Assembly: GCA_964645915.1 (NCBI GenBank)
Contig: CAZYDH010000004.1
Coordinates: 62,001-126,000, forward strand
From: JACNKV01 sp964645915
Lineage (GTDB): Bacteria; Fidelibacterota; Marinisomatia; Marinisomatales; JACNKV01
Reading direction: 5' to 3'
DNA: 64,000 nucleotides
Of the stretch, positions 53,383-62,445 are shown one piece after another. The notes beneath the pieces are model-generated. The model was not told the DNA's origin. It saw nothing but the letters and a program-made list of their open reading frames with translations, and did no database searches. Each line of letters starts with the position of its first letter. The stretch's first letter is position 1. The translations under genes were made by a program, and so were the position numbers.

Positions 53383-54957
53383 TTATTTTGAGAGATCGTC
53401 TGTTAATAACTGTACTGCAATTGCAACTGAACCTTGCCCTGCATGAACACCTAGCGCAGGTCCAATAAAGGTTGTGATTACCCGATCGCATCCTGGGATG
53501 TTTTCAAATTCATGTTTAATTTGACCGATTTCCTCTTCACAGTTTCCATGAACTATTCCAACTCTGAATGCGGTTTGAGAAGGAAGTTTTTTCAAAACAT
53601 GTTTCACCAACTTCTTTGTCATGTTCTTCCGCCCGGTTATGACACCGGCAGGTTTAATTCCTTCTTTTTTGAAGGTTAAGATGGGAGTAATATGTAAGAA
53701 ATCTGCTATCTTTTTAATAGTTGGTGATACTCGTCCTCCACGTACAGCATTGTCCAGTGATGCAAGTCCTATATAGATCTTTGTGTTTGTAATCGCTTGT
53801 TCTGCGATCTCCAGACTTTTCTTTACACTTAATCCTTTGGAGATTGCTTCAGCAACCCGAACTGTAATAAGTCCCAAACCTATGGATCCGTTTTCAGAGT
53901 CTAAAATCGTAATATTCTTTTTTAGATTATCTTTAGCAGTTACCGCAGATTGAAACGTTCCGCTTAGAGCTGCCGGAAGGTGAATAGAAATAATATTTTT
54001 AGTCTGTTTGGAAAAAAGATTTGAATACAGTTTGCTGAAATCCCCGGGAGGTGGTTGTGAAGTTTGGGGATGAACACTGCTGGTTCTCAATTTATCCCAA
54101 AAGACTTGATCTGAAATTGTGATCTTATCTACAAAATCGTCTTTCCCAAAACGTAACCTGACCGGGACAACATTAATATCATATTGATCTAATATCTCAT
54201 TTGGGAGGTCACAGGTTGAATCGGTAACAACAATCGTTGATATCTCCTTGGATTTTCTGACAATTAATTGATGGTCTTCATTTTGATCACTTTGATTAAT
54301 GTAGAATTTTTTTCTTCGGATATCCCCTTTATGAATAAATGAATCTATCCCTTCTAAAATGTGAACAAATCCCTGTGCACCTGCATCGACGACATTGTGG
54401 GCAGTTAACACTGAAAGTTGGGAAGTCGTTTCCTTTAATTTTACTTTCGACTCTCTTAATGATTGTCGTAGACAATCTGTATAATCTGAAAATGATTCTC
54501 CGGCATTTTGCAGACTTTGAGCCCATCCCTGAAACAAGGTAAGAATAGTGCCTTCTTCCGGGTTTTCTATTGATCGTTTAGCATGACCGGCTGCTACTTC
54601 AAATGCTTTTGCGAACTCATGAATTTTAATCTTATGCTTTTGATGTACTGCTTTTGCAAATCCATCGAAAAAATGATAAAAAAGAAATCCGATATTTCCT
54701 CGGGCTTCTTCCCCTGAGATCTCTGAAATACTTTTCGCCATTGTGCTCAAATTCCGATTCACATGATTTCCTGCTCGATTTACGACCGCTTTGAACATTG
54801 AGACCATATTAGACCCGGTATCATAATCCGGGACAGGGAATACATTTAATTTATTGATCGATTCTTCTAATGGGATAATATATTCATAGCCTGCCACTAT
54901 GCAGTCATAATATCTATGTCCATCCAAATAATTAATTTCTACAGGGTGTTTTTCCAT
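53383..54957 (-). CDS. DAK2 (DhaL)-DegV fusion, probable fatty acid kinase FakA plus FakB in one chain
   Basis: Two modules in 524 residues. Residues about 1-220 form a DhaL/DAK2 kinase domain like that of FakA (LNVFPVPDYDTGSNM for Mg-ATP, ISGEEARGNIG, AHNVVDAGAQGFVHILEG). Residues about 240-520 form a DegV domain like FakB, which presents the fatty acid (VVTDSTCDLPNEIL, SIHLPAALSGTFQSA, DSENGSIGLGLI, IGPALGVHAGQGSVA). In Staphylococcus these are separate proteins and together make acyl phosphate from exogenous fatty acid. The DAK2 Asp motif reads DYDT instead of DGDT but keeps the acidic residues. It is first in the operon with GMC and ALDH genes. Confidence 0.87.
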   Translation of the reverse strand: MEKHPVEINYLDGHRYYDCIVAGYEYIIPLEESINKLNVFPVPDYDTGSNMVSMFKAVVNRAGNHVNRNLSTMAKSISEISGEEARGNIGFLFYHFFDGFAKAVHQKHKIKIHEFAKAFEVAAGHAKRSIENPEEGTILTLFQGWAQSLQNAGESFSDYTDCLRQSLRESKVKLKETTSQLSVLTAHNVVDAGAQGFVHILEGIDSFIHKGDIRRKKFYINQSDQNEDHQLIVRKSKEISTIVVTDSTCDLPNEILDQYDINVVPVRLRFGKDDFVDKITISDQVFWDKLRTSSVHPQTSQPPPGDFSKLYSNLFSKQTKNIISIHLPAALSGTFQSAVTAKDNLKKNITILDSENGSIGLGLITVRVAEAISKGLSVKKSLEIAEQAITNTKIYIGLASLDNAVRGGRVSPTIKKIADFLHITPILTFKKEGIKPAGVITGRKNMTKKLVKHVLKKLPSQTAFRVGIVHGNCEEEIGQIKHEFENIPGCDRVITTFIGPALGVHAGQGSVAIAVQLLTDDLSK

Positions 54958-55013
54958 AATGCTTGCTTCTCTTTTGGTTAAATTACACGTAATACAAACA
55001 AGTTACAAGAGGC

Positions 55014-55056
55014 GGAAAAAACAATCCGGTGAAAGGAAATAACCTAACACCGGATT
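55014..55056 (-). terminator. Intrinsic terminator after argF
   Basis: On the minus strand, a 9-bp perfect stem (AATCCGGTG / CACCGGATT) with a 16-base loop is followed at once by TGTTTTTT. It lies 22 bp after the argF stop and separates it from the DAK2-DegV operon. Confidence 0.8.
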
Positions 55057-55078
55057 GGATTAATAAAAGCAGTAATAT

Positions 55079-55993
55079 CTATTCAGAAAGCAAAGAAACC
55101 ATAATCGCATTTTGTGCATGCATTCGATTTTCTGCTTCATCGAATACAATTGAATAAGGTGCTTCCATTACACCATCGGTTACTTCACGATCACGCTCTG
55201 CGGGTAAACAATGCATAAACAAAGTTTCTTTGCCGGTTGAATCCATTAATTCTTCATTTACCTGAAATTCTGAAAATATTGTCCCGCGTTCATCTGCTTC
55301 AGATTTTTGACCCATAGATGCCCACACATCTGTATAGATAACATCAGCTCCTTTTACAGCGGTTTTTAGATCGTGTGTGATTTCAACGGTTGAGATATCG
55401 CTATTTTTCACTTTCTGTACTGTGCCCATATCTGGCTCGTAACCTTCAGGACAAGCACATACAAATTCCATAGGTAATCGCGTTGCCAACTGAAGCCAAG
55501 AGTGTACAATATTGTTTCCATCTCCCACATACACAATTTTCAGATCATCCAAAGTTTTTCTATGTTCCTGAACGGTTAATATATCGGCCATAATTTGACA
55601 AGGGTGATTATAATCGGTTAATCCGTTGATAATTGGGCTTGTAGAATATTTGGCTAATTCTAAGATGTGTTTATGCTCAAACAATCGAGCCATGATCATA
55701 TCATTATAACGACTCACAACTCGAGCAATATCTTTTACGGCTTCTCTTTTCCCGATCCCGATGTCATTTGGACCAAGATATAATGCATGTCCTCCCATCC
55801 ATGAAAAACCCGTCTCAAATGAGATGCGCGTCCGTGCAGATGGTTTTGCAAAGATCATCGCCAACGATCGATTCTTAAACGGCTTATAATCTTCCTTATT
55901 ATAAAATTTTGCTTTGATCTCTTTTGCTAAATCAAGTAACCCTAAGATTTCATCTGATGTCAGATCTTCAAGATGTAAAAAATGTTTAGTCAT
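55079..55993 (-). CDS. argF: Ornithine carbamoyltransferase
   Basis: Joins ornithine and carbamoyl phosphate to give citrulline in arginine synthesis. The 304 residues show the carbamoyl-phosphate loop KPSARTRISFE (a variant of STRT), HKHILELAKYST, NGLTDYNHPCQIMAD, YVGDGNNIVHSW (ornithine site Asn), DVWASMGQ and FMHCLPAERDREV. Length is normal. It stands alone, with a terminator downstream; no other arg biosynthesis genes are in the window apart from argS far away. Confidence 0.95.
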   Translation of the reverse strand: MTKHFLHLEDLTSDEILGLLDLAKEIKAKFYNKEDYKPFKNRSLAMIFAKPSARTRISFETGFSWMGGHALYLGPNDIGIGKREAVKDIARVVSRYNDMIMARLFEHKHILELAKYSTSPIINGLTDYNHPCQIMADILTVQEHRKTLDDLKIVYVGDGNNIVHSWLQLATRLPMEFVCACPEGYEPDMGTVQKVKNSDISTVEITHDLKTAVKGADVIYTDVWASMGQKSEADERGTIFSEFQVNEELMDSTGKETLFMHCLPAERDREVTDGVMEAPYSIVFDEAENRMHAQNAIMVSLLSE

Positions 55994-56048
55994 TTCATCT
56001 CCATATTATTCATGTAAGCTAATTAATCAGGAAAAACACAAAGTACGA

Positions 56049-57401
56049 TCACAAAATGTAACGACTTAAATCCTGATCTTGGGCTATATCTTTTAAACGT
56101 TCTTCAACTTTCTTGTCTGTGATTGTTACAGTTTTTGTGTCTCCTTTACTCTGTTCAAACAGATAATCATCCAAAAGCGTGGTCATAATTGTATGCAATC
56201 GCCTTGCACCAATATTTTCAGTTTGTTTATTCACACTTGTAGCGAATTTAGCAATCGCTTTGATTGCTCCTTTTGTAAAAACTAACTCCACGCCTTCGGT
56301 ATCTAATAATGCCTGATACTGCTTAATCAATGCTGATTTTGGATGAGTAAGGATTTTTACAAAATCATTCGTTGTCAATTTATCCATCTCAACTCGGATC
56401 GGGAATCGACCTTGTAATTCAGGGATCATATCGGACGGAGTAGATACATGAAACGCTCCAGCCGCAATAAACAGAATGTGATCTGTTTTGATAATCCCAT
56501 ATTTTGTCCTTACTGAGCTTCCTTCAACAATGGGTAAAATATCACGCTGGACACCTTCTCGACTGATATCCGGACCGGCTGCACCATCTTTTCCGGCTAT
56601 TTTATCGATCTCATCTAAAAACACAATTCCATTGTTTTCAACTCGTTCTTTTGCAAAACGAATCACTTCATCTTGATCGATTAGTCGATGAGCTTCAATT
56701 TCTTTTAATACATCTCTTGCCTCAGATACCTTCAGTCGGCGTTTCTTTTTACTCCCAGGTAGGACGGATGACAACATATCTTTGATATTGGTTGCCATAT
56801 CTTCCATCCCTCCAAAAGGACCAACAACCTGCATTAGTGGAACACTGTCTTCCGGAATATTTAACTCAATTTCACGGGATTCAAAATCGCCCTTTTGCAA
56901 TTTTTTCATAAGACGGCTTTGATTTCGTTGAAAACGCTCTTCTGCTTCAGAAGATTGTCTCCTTTCACCGGTTAGCGTCTCTGCAGGAAATAATAAGTTT
57001 AATATTCTTTTTTCCGCAAGAATAGCTGCTTCTGATTCAACCTTTTTTTCAAACTCACGGCTCACCATATTTACAGCAATATCCATTAGGTCTCTGATCA
57101 TGGATTCCACATCTCTGCCAACATAACCGACTTCAGTAAACTTACTGGCCTCGATTTTTAAAAAAGGAGCATTCGTCAGACTGGCAAGTCGCCTTGCGAT
57201 CTCAGTTTTTCCGACTCCGGTCGACCCAATTAAAATGATGTTGTTAGGTACAATTTCATCCTTCATGGGTCCAGAAATCTGTTGGCGTCTCCAACGATTT
57301 CGCATCGCGATGGCCACCGCCCTCTTTGCTTTCTGCTGTCCAACAATGAATGAATTCAGTTCACGGACGATCTGTTTTGGAGTAAGTTCGTTCAATTTCA
57401 T
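56049..57401 (-). CDS. hslU: ATP-dependent protease ATPase subunit HslU
   Basis: AAA+ unfoldase that feeds substrates to HslV. The 450 residues have LTPKQIVRELNSFIVGQQKAK, Walker A GSTGVGKT (59-66), the ClpY I-domain (about 110-240), Walker B IVFLDEIDKI, sensor GAFHVSTPSDMIPELQGRFP, and an arginine-finger region ENIGARRLHTIM. The C-terminus ends DLSRYIL, which docks into HslV. Its ATG overlaps the hslV stop (4 bp), with GGAGGG upstream. Standard heat-shock protease pair. Confidence 0.97.
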   Translation of the reverse strand: MKLNELTPKQIVRELNSFIVGQQKAKRAVAIAMRNRWRRQQISGPMKDEIVPNNIILIGSTGVGKTEIARRLASLTNAPFLKIEASKFTEVGYVGRDVESMIRDLMDIAVNMVSREFEKKVESEAAILAEKRILNLLFPAETLTGERRQSSEAEERFQRNQSRLMKKLQKGDFESREIELNIPEDSVPLMQVVGPFGGMEDMATNIKDMLSSVLPGSKKKRRLKVSEARDVLKEIEAHRLIDQDEVIRFAKERVENNGIVFLDEIDKIAGKDGAAGPDISREGVQRDILPIVEGSSVRTKYGIIKTDHILFIAAGAFHVSTPSDMIPELQGRFPIRVEMDKLTTNDFVKILTHPKSALIKQYQALLDTEGVELVFTKGAIKAIAKFATSVNKQTENIGARRLHTIMTTLLDDYLFEQSKGDTKTVTITDKKVEERLKDIAQDQDLSRYIL

Positions 57402-57940
57402 CCCTCCAAAACTGTGATGGAGTCATTGGTATAAATACAGAGTTCAGATGCAATTTTCAAAGAAGCCGCGACAATCTCTTTTGATCCCATTGTGGTTTTC
57501 TTCAGGTAAGCTGTTGCAGCTGCTTGTGCATAACCTCCCCCTGAACCGATAGCAATAATGGGACCATCCGGTTCGATCACATTTCCGTCTCCAGATAGGA
57601 TAAAACTCGATTTTTTATCCATTAACGCTAGAAGCGCATCTAGATTTCGAAGATATTTATCCATTCTCCATTCTTTTGCTAACTCAACAACGGATCGTTT
57701 TAGATCTCCGTCAAATTCCTCAAGTTTCTGTTCAAATTTTTCGAACAGTGTTAAAGCGTCGGCTGCAGCTCCGGCAAACCCACCAAGAATCGTACCATTC
57801 TCTACATCAAAACTTCTGACTTTAACCGCTTTTTGTTTTAATGCCATTTCGCCAAATGTAACCTGCCCGTCACCACCCATCGCGATCTTATTCTTTTTCC
57901 GAACACCGAGAATGGTTGTCGATCTAATTTCTGGTTTCAT
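57398..57940 (-). CDS. hslV: ATP-dependent protease peptidase subunit HslV
   Basis: Threonine protease, proteasome beta-like. The chosen start at 57940 gives 180 residues beginning MKPEIRSTTILGVRKK, so the first Thr of TTIL (residue 8) would be Thr1 after a short propeptide is removed. Other features: KIAMGGDGQVTFGE (Gly and Lys33-equivalent region), GGFAGAAADALTLFE, LSGDGNVIEPDGPIIAIGSGG. GGAG/AAAGG sequences precede this ATG. A longer frame to 58015 would run into the hflC gene and adds an unrelated sequence. It lies 7 bp after hflC. Confidence 0.95.
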   Translation of the reverse strand: MKPEIRSTTILGVRKKNKIAMGGDGQVTFGEMALKQKAVKVRSFDVENGTILGGFAGAAADALTLFEKFEQKLEEFDGDLKRSVVELAKEWRMDKYLRNLDALLALMDKKSSFILSGDGNVIEPDGPIIAIGSGGGYAQAAATAYLKKTTMGSKEIVAASLKIASELCIYTNDSITVLEG

Positions 57941-57947
57941 CCTTTGA

Positions 57948-58799
57948 TTATTCTCCTTCAAGCAACAGTTTGAATAATTGCGTATTTGAAGGAAGAACCA
58001 ATGTGGTTTGTTCATCTAATGTTTTACGGTAAACATCCAATGTGCGGAGAAATTCATAGAAATCAGGAGATGCACCAAATGCATTTGCATAGATCTCTAA
58101 TGCTTTGGACTCCCCAAAACCACGAATTTCTTCAGATAATTTATACGCATCGGCTAAAATAATAGTCTTGTCTTTATCCGTGGAGGCACGAATTTTTTGA
58201 GCTTCTTCTTCTCCCTCTGACCGAAATTTGTTGGCTTGGCGTTTTCGCTCCGCATCCATACGAGCATAAATCGATTTCTCGTTTTCACTTGGGAGGTCAA
58301 CGCGTTTAATCCGAACATCCAAAACTTCAATTCCGTAAGATTTTGCCGATTTATCACTGGCACTCGTAATCTGTTCCATGATCAACTCGCGGTTTTCAGT
58401 GATTATCTCTGACATATTATGTGTACCTAATTCACGACGCAATTCAGAATACACAATGTCATCCAATCGTGTTACAGCGGTTGGAATTGCTTGTACTGTT
58501 TGTAAAAATAGCAACGGATCTATAATTCTCCATCGAACATAATTGTCCACGATCAATGTTTTCTTATCCTTACTAAGGACTTCTTCCGGTGGAACATCAT
58601 ATTCCAAAAGTCGATTATCAAAAACCACTGAGTTTTGGACAGGGGCCGGTAGTTTAAAGTGTAAACCCGGTTCTTGGATTGTTCTGACAGGTTTTCCAAA
58701 CTGCAAAATCACAACTTGTTCTGTTGTATCAACAATAAATACTGTTGAGAATATGACTAGCAGAGCTAATACAATTAAGGCAATAATTCCTTTTTTCAT
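57948..58799 (-). CDS. hflC: Membrane protease modulator HflC
   Basis: SPFH/prohibitin-like inner-membrane protein that forms a complex with HflK and regulates FtsH. The 283 residues have one N-terminal helix (residues 5-24), then TTEQVVILQFGKPVRTIQEPG, LHFKLPAP, the SPFH domain and a coiled segment rich in Arg, Lys and Glu (DAERKRQANKFRSEGEEEAQK). The end is LPSNTQLFKLLLEGE. The ATG overlaps the hflK stop (ATGA). The order hflK-hflC-hslV-hslU is on one strand. Confidence 0.95.
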   Translation of the reverse strand: MKKGIIALIVLALLVIFSTVFIVDTTEQVVILQFGKPVRTIQEPGLHFKLPAPVQNSVVFDNRLLEYDVPPEEVLSKDKKTLIVDNYVRWRIIDPLLFLQTVQAIPTAVTRLDDIVYSELRRELGTHNMSEIITENRELIMEQITSASDKSAKSYGIEVLDVRIKRVDLPSENEKSIYARMDAERKRQANKFRSEGEEEAQKIRASTDKDKTIILADAYKLSEEIRGFGESKALEIYANAFGASPDFYEFLRTLDVYRKTLDEQTTLVLPSNTQLFKLLLEGE

Positions 58800-59773
58800 T
58801 TTTTACCTCCTTTATTGGCATCTCCCAAATTCAATAAATTCAGTAGATTCCCATTTTCTCCACTCGGGACAATATATTTTTCAATGCCGGGTAATACTTC
58901 CTCCATAGTTTCAAGATAAAGACGTTTCTTTGTGATATCTTTTGCTTTATTATATTTTTCCAGCATTTTTACAAATTTAGCCACGTCTCCCTCAGAGCGT
59001 TTGATACGTGCTTCAGAGAAACCCTCAGCTTCTCTGATCATGGCTTGTGCTTCTCCCCTTGCTTTCGGGATTACATCATTCCGATAACCTTCGGCTTGAT
59101 TGACCATTCGATTTTTATCTTCTTTTGCTGAGGCAACATCTTTAAATGCAGAAATAACTTGTTGGGGTGGAGACACATCTTGTAGCTGAACCGCAACTAC
59201 AAAGATACCGGTTTCATATTGATCCAAAATGGCTTGTAACAATTCCTTTGTTTCTTCCTGGATCATAAATTTACCGGACGTTAATGCTTCATCAATTCCA
59301 TGACGACCCACGACAGTTCTCAAAGATGCTTCCGATGCTTCTCGAACGGTTAATTCCGGTTTAACAAATTTAAACAGATAGGATGTTGGATCTTTGATCT
59401 TGTACTGTACAATCATTTCAGCATCGACAATATTTTCATCACCCGTTAACATCAGACTTTCCTGTTCTACAGATCGCACCTGATTGTTCCGCAGAGTACG
59501 AAAACCTATCTCAACACGTTTGACTTCTGTGACTTTGGGTGTATTGACGACTTCGATCGGGTATGGGAAATGGTACCGAAGTCCTGATTGGACGACACGA
59601 GTCACCTTCCCGAATGTACGCACAACTCCGACTTCATCCGGACCGACGCTGTACACACCTGTTAATAACCATAAAACCAGAGCAATCCCTACAATAGGGA
59701 ACACACCCAGTTTTAATATTTTTTCAGGGATATTGATTTCTTGATCCCCGACAACAATACGTCTGGCAGACAT
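58796..59773 (-). CDS. hflK: Membrane protease modulator HflK
   Basis: Partner of HflC. The 325 residues carry one helix at about residues 22-42, then VGPDEVGVVRTFGKVTRVVQSG, LRYHFPYPIEVV, the SPFH domain, and a coiled segment with many charged residues (AEGYRNDVIPKARGEAQ). The long Gly-rich N-terminal tail of proteobacterial HflK is missing. The C-terminus is NLLNLGDANKGGKK. GGAG lies 7 bases before the ATG. A 15-bp palindrome is found 20 bp upstream of the start. Confidence 0.94.
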   Translation of the reverse strand: MSARRIVVGDQEINIPEKILKLGVFPIVGIALVLWLLTGVYSVGPDEVGVVRTFGKVTRVVQSGLRYHFPYPIEVVNTPKVTEVKRVEIGFRTLRNNQVRSVEQESLMLTGDENIVDAEMIVQYKIKDPTSYLFKFVKPELTVREASEASLRTVVGRHGIDEALTSGKFMIQEETKELLQAILDQYETGIFVVAVQLQDVSPPQQVISAFKDVASAKEDKNRMVNQAEGYRNDVIPKARGEAQAMIREAEGFSEARIKRSEGDVAKFVKMLEKYNKAKDITKKRLYLETMEEVLPGIEKYIVPSGENGNLLNLLNLGDANKGGKK

Positions 59774-59793
59774 ATTTGACTCCTTTCGATTGA

Positions 59794-59808
59794 TACATAT
59801 AATATGTA
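59794..59808. promoter_or_regulatory. 15-bp AT-rich palindrome upstream of hflK
   Basis: TACATATAATATGTA is palindromic around its central A, 21 bp before the hflK ATG. It includes a TATAAT on the plus strand and TATTAT on the minus strand. It may be part of a -10 region or an operator; low weight. Confidence 0.25.
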
Positions 59809-59847
59809 ATTACTCATTCTATTATGAAAATCCCTTCATTATCTACT

Positions 59848-61182
59848 TTATATTTCTCTTCTTAATCTAGCGACAGGAATGTTCATTTGTTCCCGATATT
59901 TTGCAACCGTACGCCTTGCAATTGACATTGAGCGCTCATTTAGTTTTTCAACCAGCGTTTCATCATTCAATGGAGATTGTTTATCCTCTGTATCAATTAT
60001 CTTTTTTAAGATACGTTTGATAACATGATTACTCACTTCTCTTCCATCTCTTAGAATTACTTTATCCGTAAAGAAATATTTCAACTCAAAAACACCGTAA
60101 GGCGTATCAGCATACTTCCCACGTGTAGATCGACTAATTGTGGATATGTCCATCTGAATATCATCCGCTACATCCTGAAGTTTCATCGGAATTAAATTAT
60201 GTATATCTCCGGTAAAAAATTCAGGCTGTTTATTAATAATAGATCGCATGACCTTTGTTAAAGTAATATTTCTCTGTCGAATTGCCTCTAAAAACCATTG
60301 TGCGGTTTCTACTTTTCCTTTAATAAATGAATGAGCTTCTTTCCCGACTTGTTCCTGCTCTTCCATCATAGCTAAATAATCTGGATTTACTTTTAATTCC
60401 GGGATTCCACTATCGTTAATTAAAATTATCCAATTATCATTTTGCTTTCGTACGATTAGATCAGGGACAATTATTTCATCTTTTGAAAAACGAATTCCTT
60501 CACCCGGCTTGGGATTTAGATGAGAAATGATATGAATTGCATCAGAAAGATCTTCTTTCGATAAATTCAATTGTTTCTCAATTTTCTCGAAACTTTTCTT
60601 TATAAAAAGATCAAAATGTTGATCGATAATCAAGTACGCATCGGACTCTTTTTGATCATCTAATTGAACGAGGAGACATTCTTGAAGGTCTCGTGAAGCA
60701 ATCCCTTTCGGCTCCATCCTTTGGACCAAATGTAAAATTGGTTCGATCTCGCTTTCAGTTCGATTAAATCGATCAGCAATTAAAAGTAATTCGGTTCCTA
60801 AATATCCTCTTTCATCTACATTCCAAAGAATTTCCTCAGCAATTACTTTATCAAATTCATTAAGATCATAATCATCCAATTGCTTGATTACTTTCTCAAT
60901 AAAGTCCTGTTCTTCAGGTTGAGGGAGATCAAGACTTTCCTTTCGTAGGTTGATAGATTTTTCTCGCTCATATTCATCATCATCAGAGGTGAGATCATAC
61001 TCTTCCTCAACCGATTCTTTTTCTTTTTCGGGATCTTCCTGATCTAATACCGGATTGACCTCTAATTCATTCAGAATAGCTTCTTCTAAACTAAGATTGT
61101 TTAACTGAAGAAGTTTCGCCTGTAGAATCTGCTGAGGAGATAAGGTTTGTTTTTGAGTGAGTTTTTGGGATAATCTTACCAT
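59848..61182 (-). CDS. rpoN: RNA polymerase sigma-54 factor RpoN
   Basis: Alternative sigma factor that needs AAA+ activators. The 444 residues start with the Gln/Leu-rich region I (LSQKLTQKQTLSPQQILQAK), followed by an acidic region II (residues 45-95), the core-binding region III (PKGIASRDLQECLLVQL) and the DNA-binding end with a helix-turn-helix (DDIQMDISTISRSTRGKY) and the RpoN box ARRTVAKYRE (422-431). All parts are intact. Its start overlaps the lptB stop by one base (TGATG). No activator is encoded in the window. Confidence 0.96.
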   Translation of the reverse strand: MVRLSQKLTQKQTLSPQQILQAKLLQLNNLSLEEAILNELEVNPVLDQEDPEKEKESVEEEYDLTSDDDEYEREKSINLRKESLDLPQPEEQDFIEKVIKQLDDYDLNEFDKVIAEEILWNVDERGYLGTELLLIADRFNRTESEIEPILHLVQRMEPKGIASRDLQECLLVQLDDQKESDAYLIIDQHFDLFIKKSFEKIEKQLNLSKEDLSDAIHIISHLNPKPGEGIRFSKDEIIVPDLIVRKQNDNWIILINDSGIPELKVNPDYLAMMEEQEQVGKEAHSFIKGKVETAQWFLEAIRQRNITLTKVMRSIINKQPEFFTGDIHNLIPMKLQDVADDIQMDISTISRSTRGKYADTPYGVFELKYFFTDKVILRDGREVSNHVIKRILKKIIDTEDKQSPLNDETLVEKLNERSMSIARRTVAKYREQMNIPVARLRREI

Positions 61183-61919
61183 CAGTCCAGTCTAAATTTT
61201 TCTCCTAAATACAACCGTCTGGCTTCTTTATCTTCAGACAGATCTTTCGAAGTCCCTGATTTCAATATTTTTCCTTCAAATAATAAATAAGAGCGATCAG
61301 TGATTGACAGAGTTTCTCGAACATTATGATCGGTTATGAGCACACCAATATTACGATCTTTAAGAGAATGAACGATTGATTGGATATCTTCCACTGCAAT
61401 AGGGTCTACTCCTGCAAAGGGTTCATCCAGTAAAATAAAATCCGGGTCCATTGCAAGTGTTCGGCAAATTTCTACTCTTCTTCGTTCACCGCCTGACAAA
61501 CTATGACCTTTATTCTTTTTTAAATGTTCAACTCCAAGATCATTAAGAAGACGATTAATTTTATCTTTGCGTTCTTTTTTATTTAAACTCGTCATTTCTA
61601 AAACAAGATTTAAATTGTCCTCTACAGAAAGCTTTCCAAAAATAGAGGGTTCCTGTGATAAATATCCTATCCCTAGCCGAGATCGTTGATACATCGCATG
61701 GTTGGAAATATTTACATCATCTAAAAATATATTACCTTTTGTGGGTTTTATCATTCCGGTAATCATATAAAATGTGGTTGTTTTCCCTGCCCCGTTCGGA
61801 CCTAAAAGTCCAACAATTTCACCTTTATTAACACTTAAACTAACATCCTGTACAACCCAGCGTCTTCCGTATTTTTTAAATAAATTTGCGGCGTGTAATT
61901 TTTGGTGGTTTTTACTCAT
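61182..61919 (-). CDS. lptB: Lipopolysaccharide export ABC transporter ATPase LptB
   Basis: Cytoplasmic ATPase of the LptB2FG transporter that pulls LPS from the inner membrane. The 245 residues have Walker A GLLGPNGAGKTTTFY, the Q-loop YLSQEPSIFG, signature SLSGGERRRVEI, Walker B FILLDEPFAGVDP and the His switch LITDHNVRET. The DEPFAGVDP form is typical of LptB. It overlaps lptC by 8 bp and rpoN by 1 bp. lptF, lptG and lptA are not in the window. Confidence 0.96.
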   Translation of the reverse strand: MSKNHQKLHAANLFKKYGRRWVVQDVSLSVNKGEIVGLLGPNGAGKTTTFYMITGMIKPTKGNIFLDDVNISNHAMYQRSRLGIGYLSQEPSIFGKLSVEDNLNLVLEMTSLNKKERKDKINRLLNDLGVEHLKKNKGHSLSGGERRRVEICRTLAMDPDFILLDEPFAGVDPIAVEDIQSIVHSLKDRNIGVLITDHNVRETLSITDRSYLLFEGKILKSGTSKDLSEDKEARRLYLGEKFRLD

Positions 61920-62445
61920 GTTTTCTTCCCGTTACTCCTGAAGGATGAAGAATAATCCAATGATCCATACTAATATCTGATTCGAACCCGACACCATACA
62001 ATGTGTCATCTAATGTGGTGGTTACCATCACCGGATTGTCAGTATAGATCAATTCAATTTCATGATCCCATGACAATGTATCCGTGAACAAAGTTACACC
62101 ACTGTCAGATTTTACAATTACATTCCCAATGGCACGCATAAAATTCGATTTTTCATCTACTTCGGCATATTCTGCAGTTAACAGTGAGGAATGTGATTCA
62201 TCACTGTTATAAAAATCAACCATGACCGAGCCATCCAGAAGAATAGAAAGTTTTTCATTATACTTTTCAAGATGATCCGCGCGAACATAGGCTCGTTTTA
62301 CGCCCTCATCGGTCAAGGTAATCACAGGAGACCAACTCTCTTGATCCGGAAAATCACTGCTCGATTGCCCTTTTTGTTGTGGAAGTTCTGAAGTACAACC
62401 CATTAAAATGAATATTATCCAGATTAGTGTAAAAAATCGATTCAT
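61912..62445 (-). CDS. lptC: LPS export protein LptC (lipoprotein form)
   Basis: Periplasmic part of the LPS bridge between LptB2FG and LptA. The 177 residues begin with a short hydrophobic stretch and a lipobox (ILMGCTSEL; Cys17), so this form is probably lipid-anchored rather than held by a helix. The beta-jellyroll follows (VITLTDEGVKRAYVRADHLE, LTAEYAEVDEKSNFMRAIGNV, WDHEIELIYTDNPV). It overlaps kdsC by 4 bp and lptB by 8 bp. LptC sequences are weakly conserved, but context supports the call. Confidence 0.85.
   Translation of the reverse strand: MNRFFTLIWIIFILMGCTSELPQQKGQSSSDFPDQESWSPVITLTDEGVKRAYVRADHLEKYNEKLSILLDGSVMVDFYNSDESHSSLLTAEYAEVDEKSNFMRAIGNVIVKSDSGVTLFTDTLSWDHEIELIYTDNPVMVTTTLDDTLYGVGFESDISMDHWIILHPSGVTGRKHE

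Noticed and set aside
57941..58015. Longer hslV start adding 25 residues
   Set aside because: It lies inside hflC, and the extra residues do not match HslV; ATG at 57940 fits the family.
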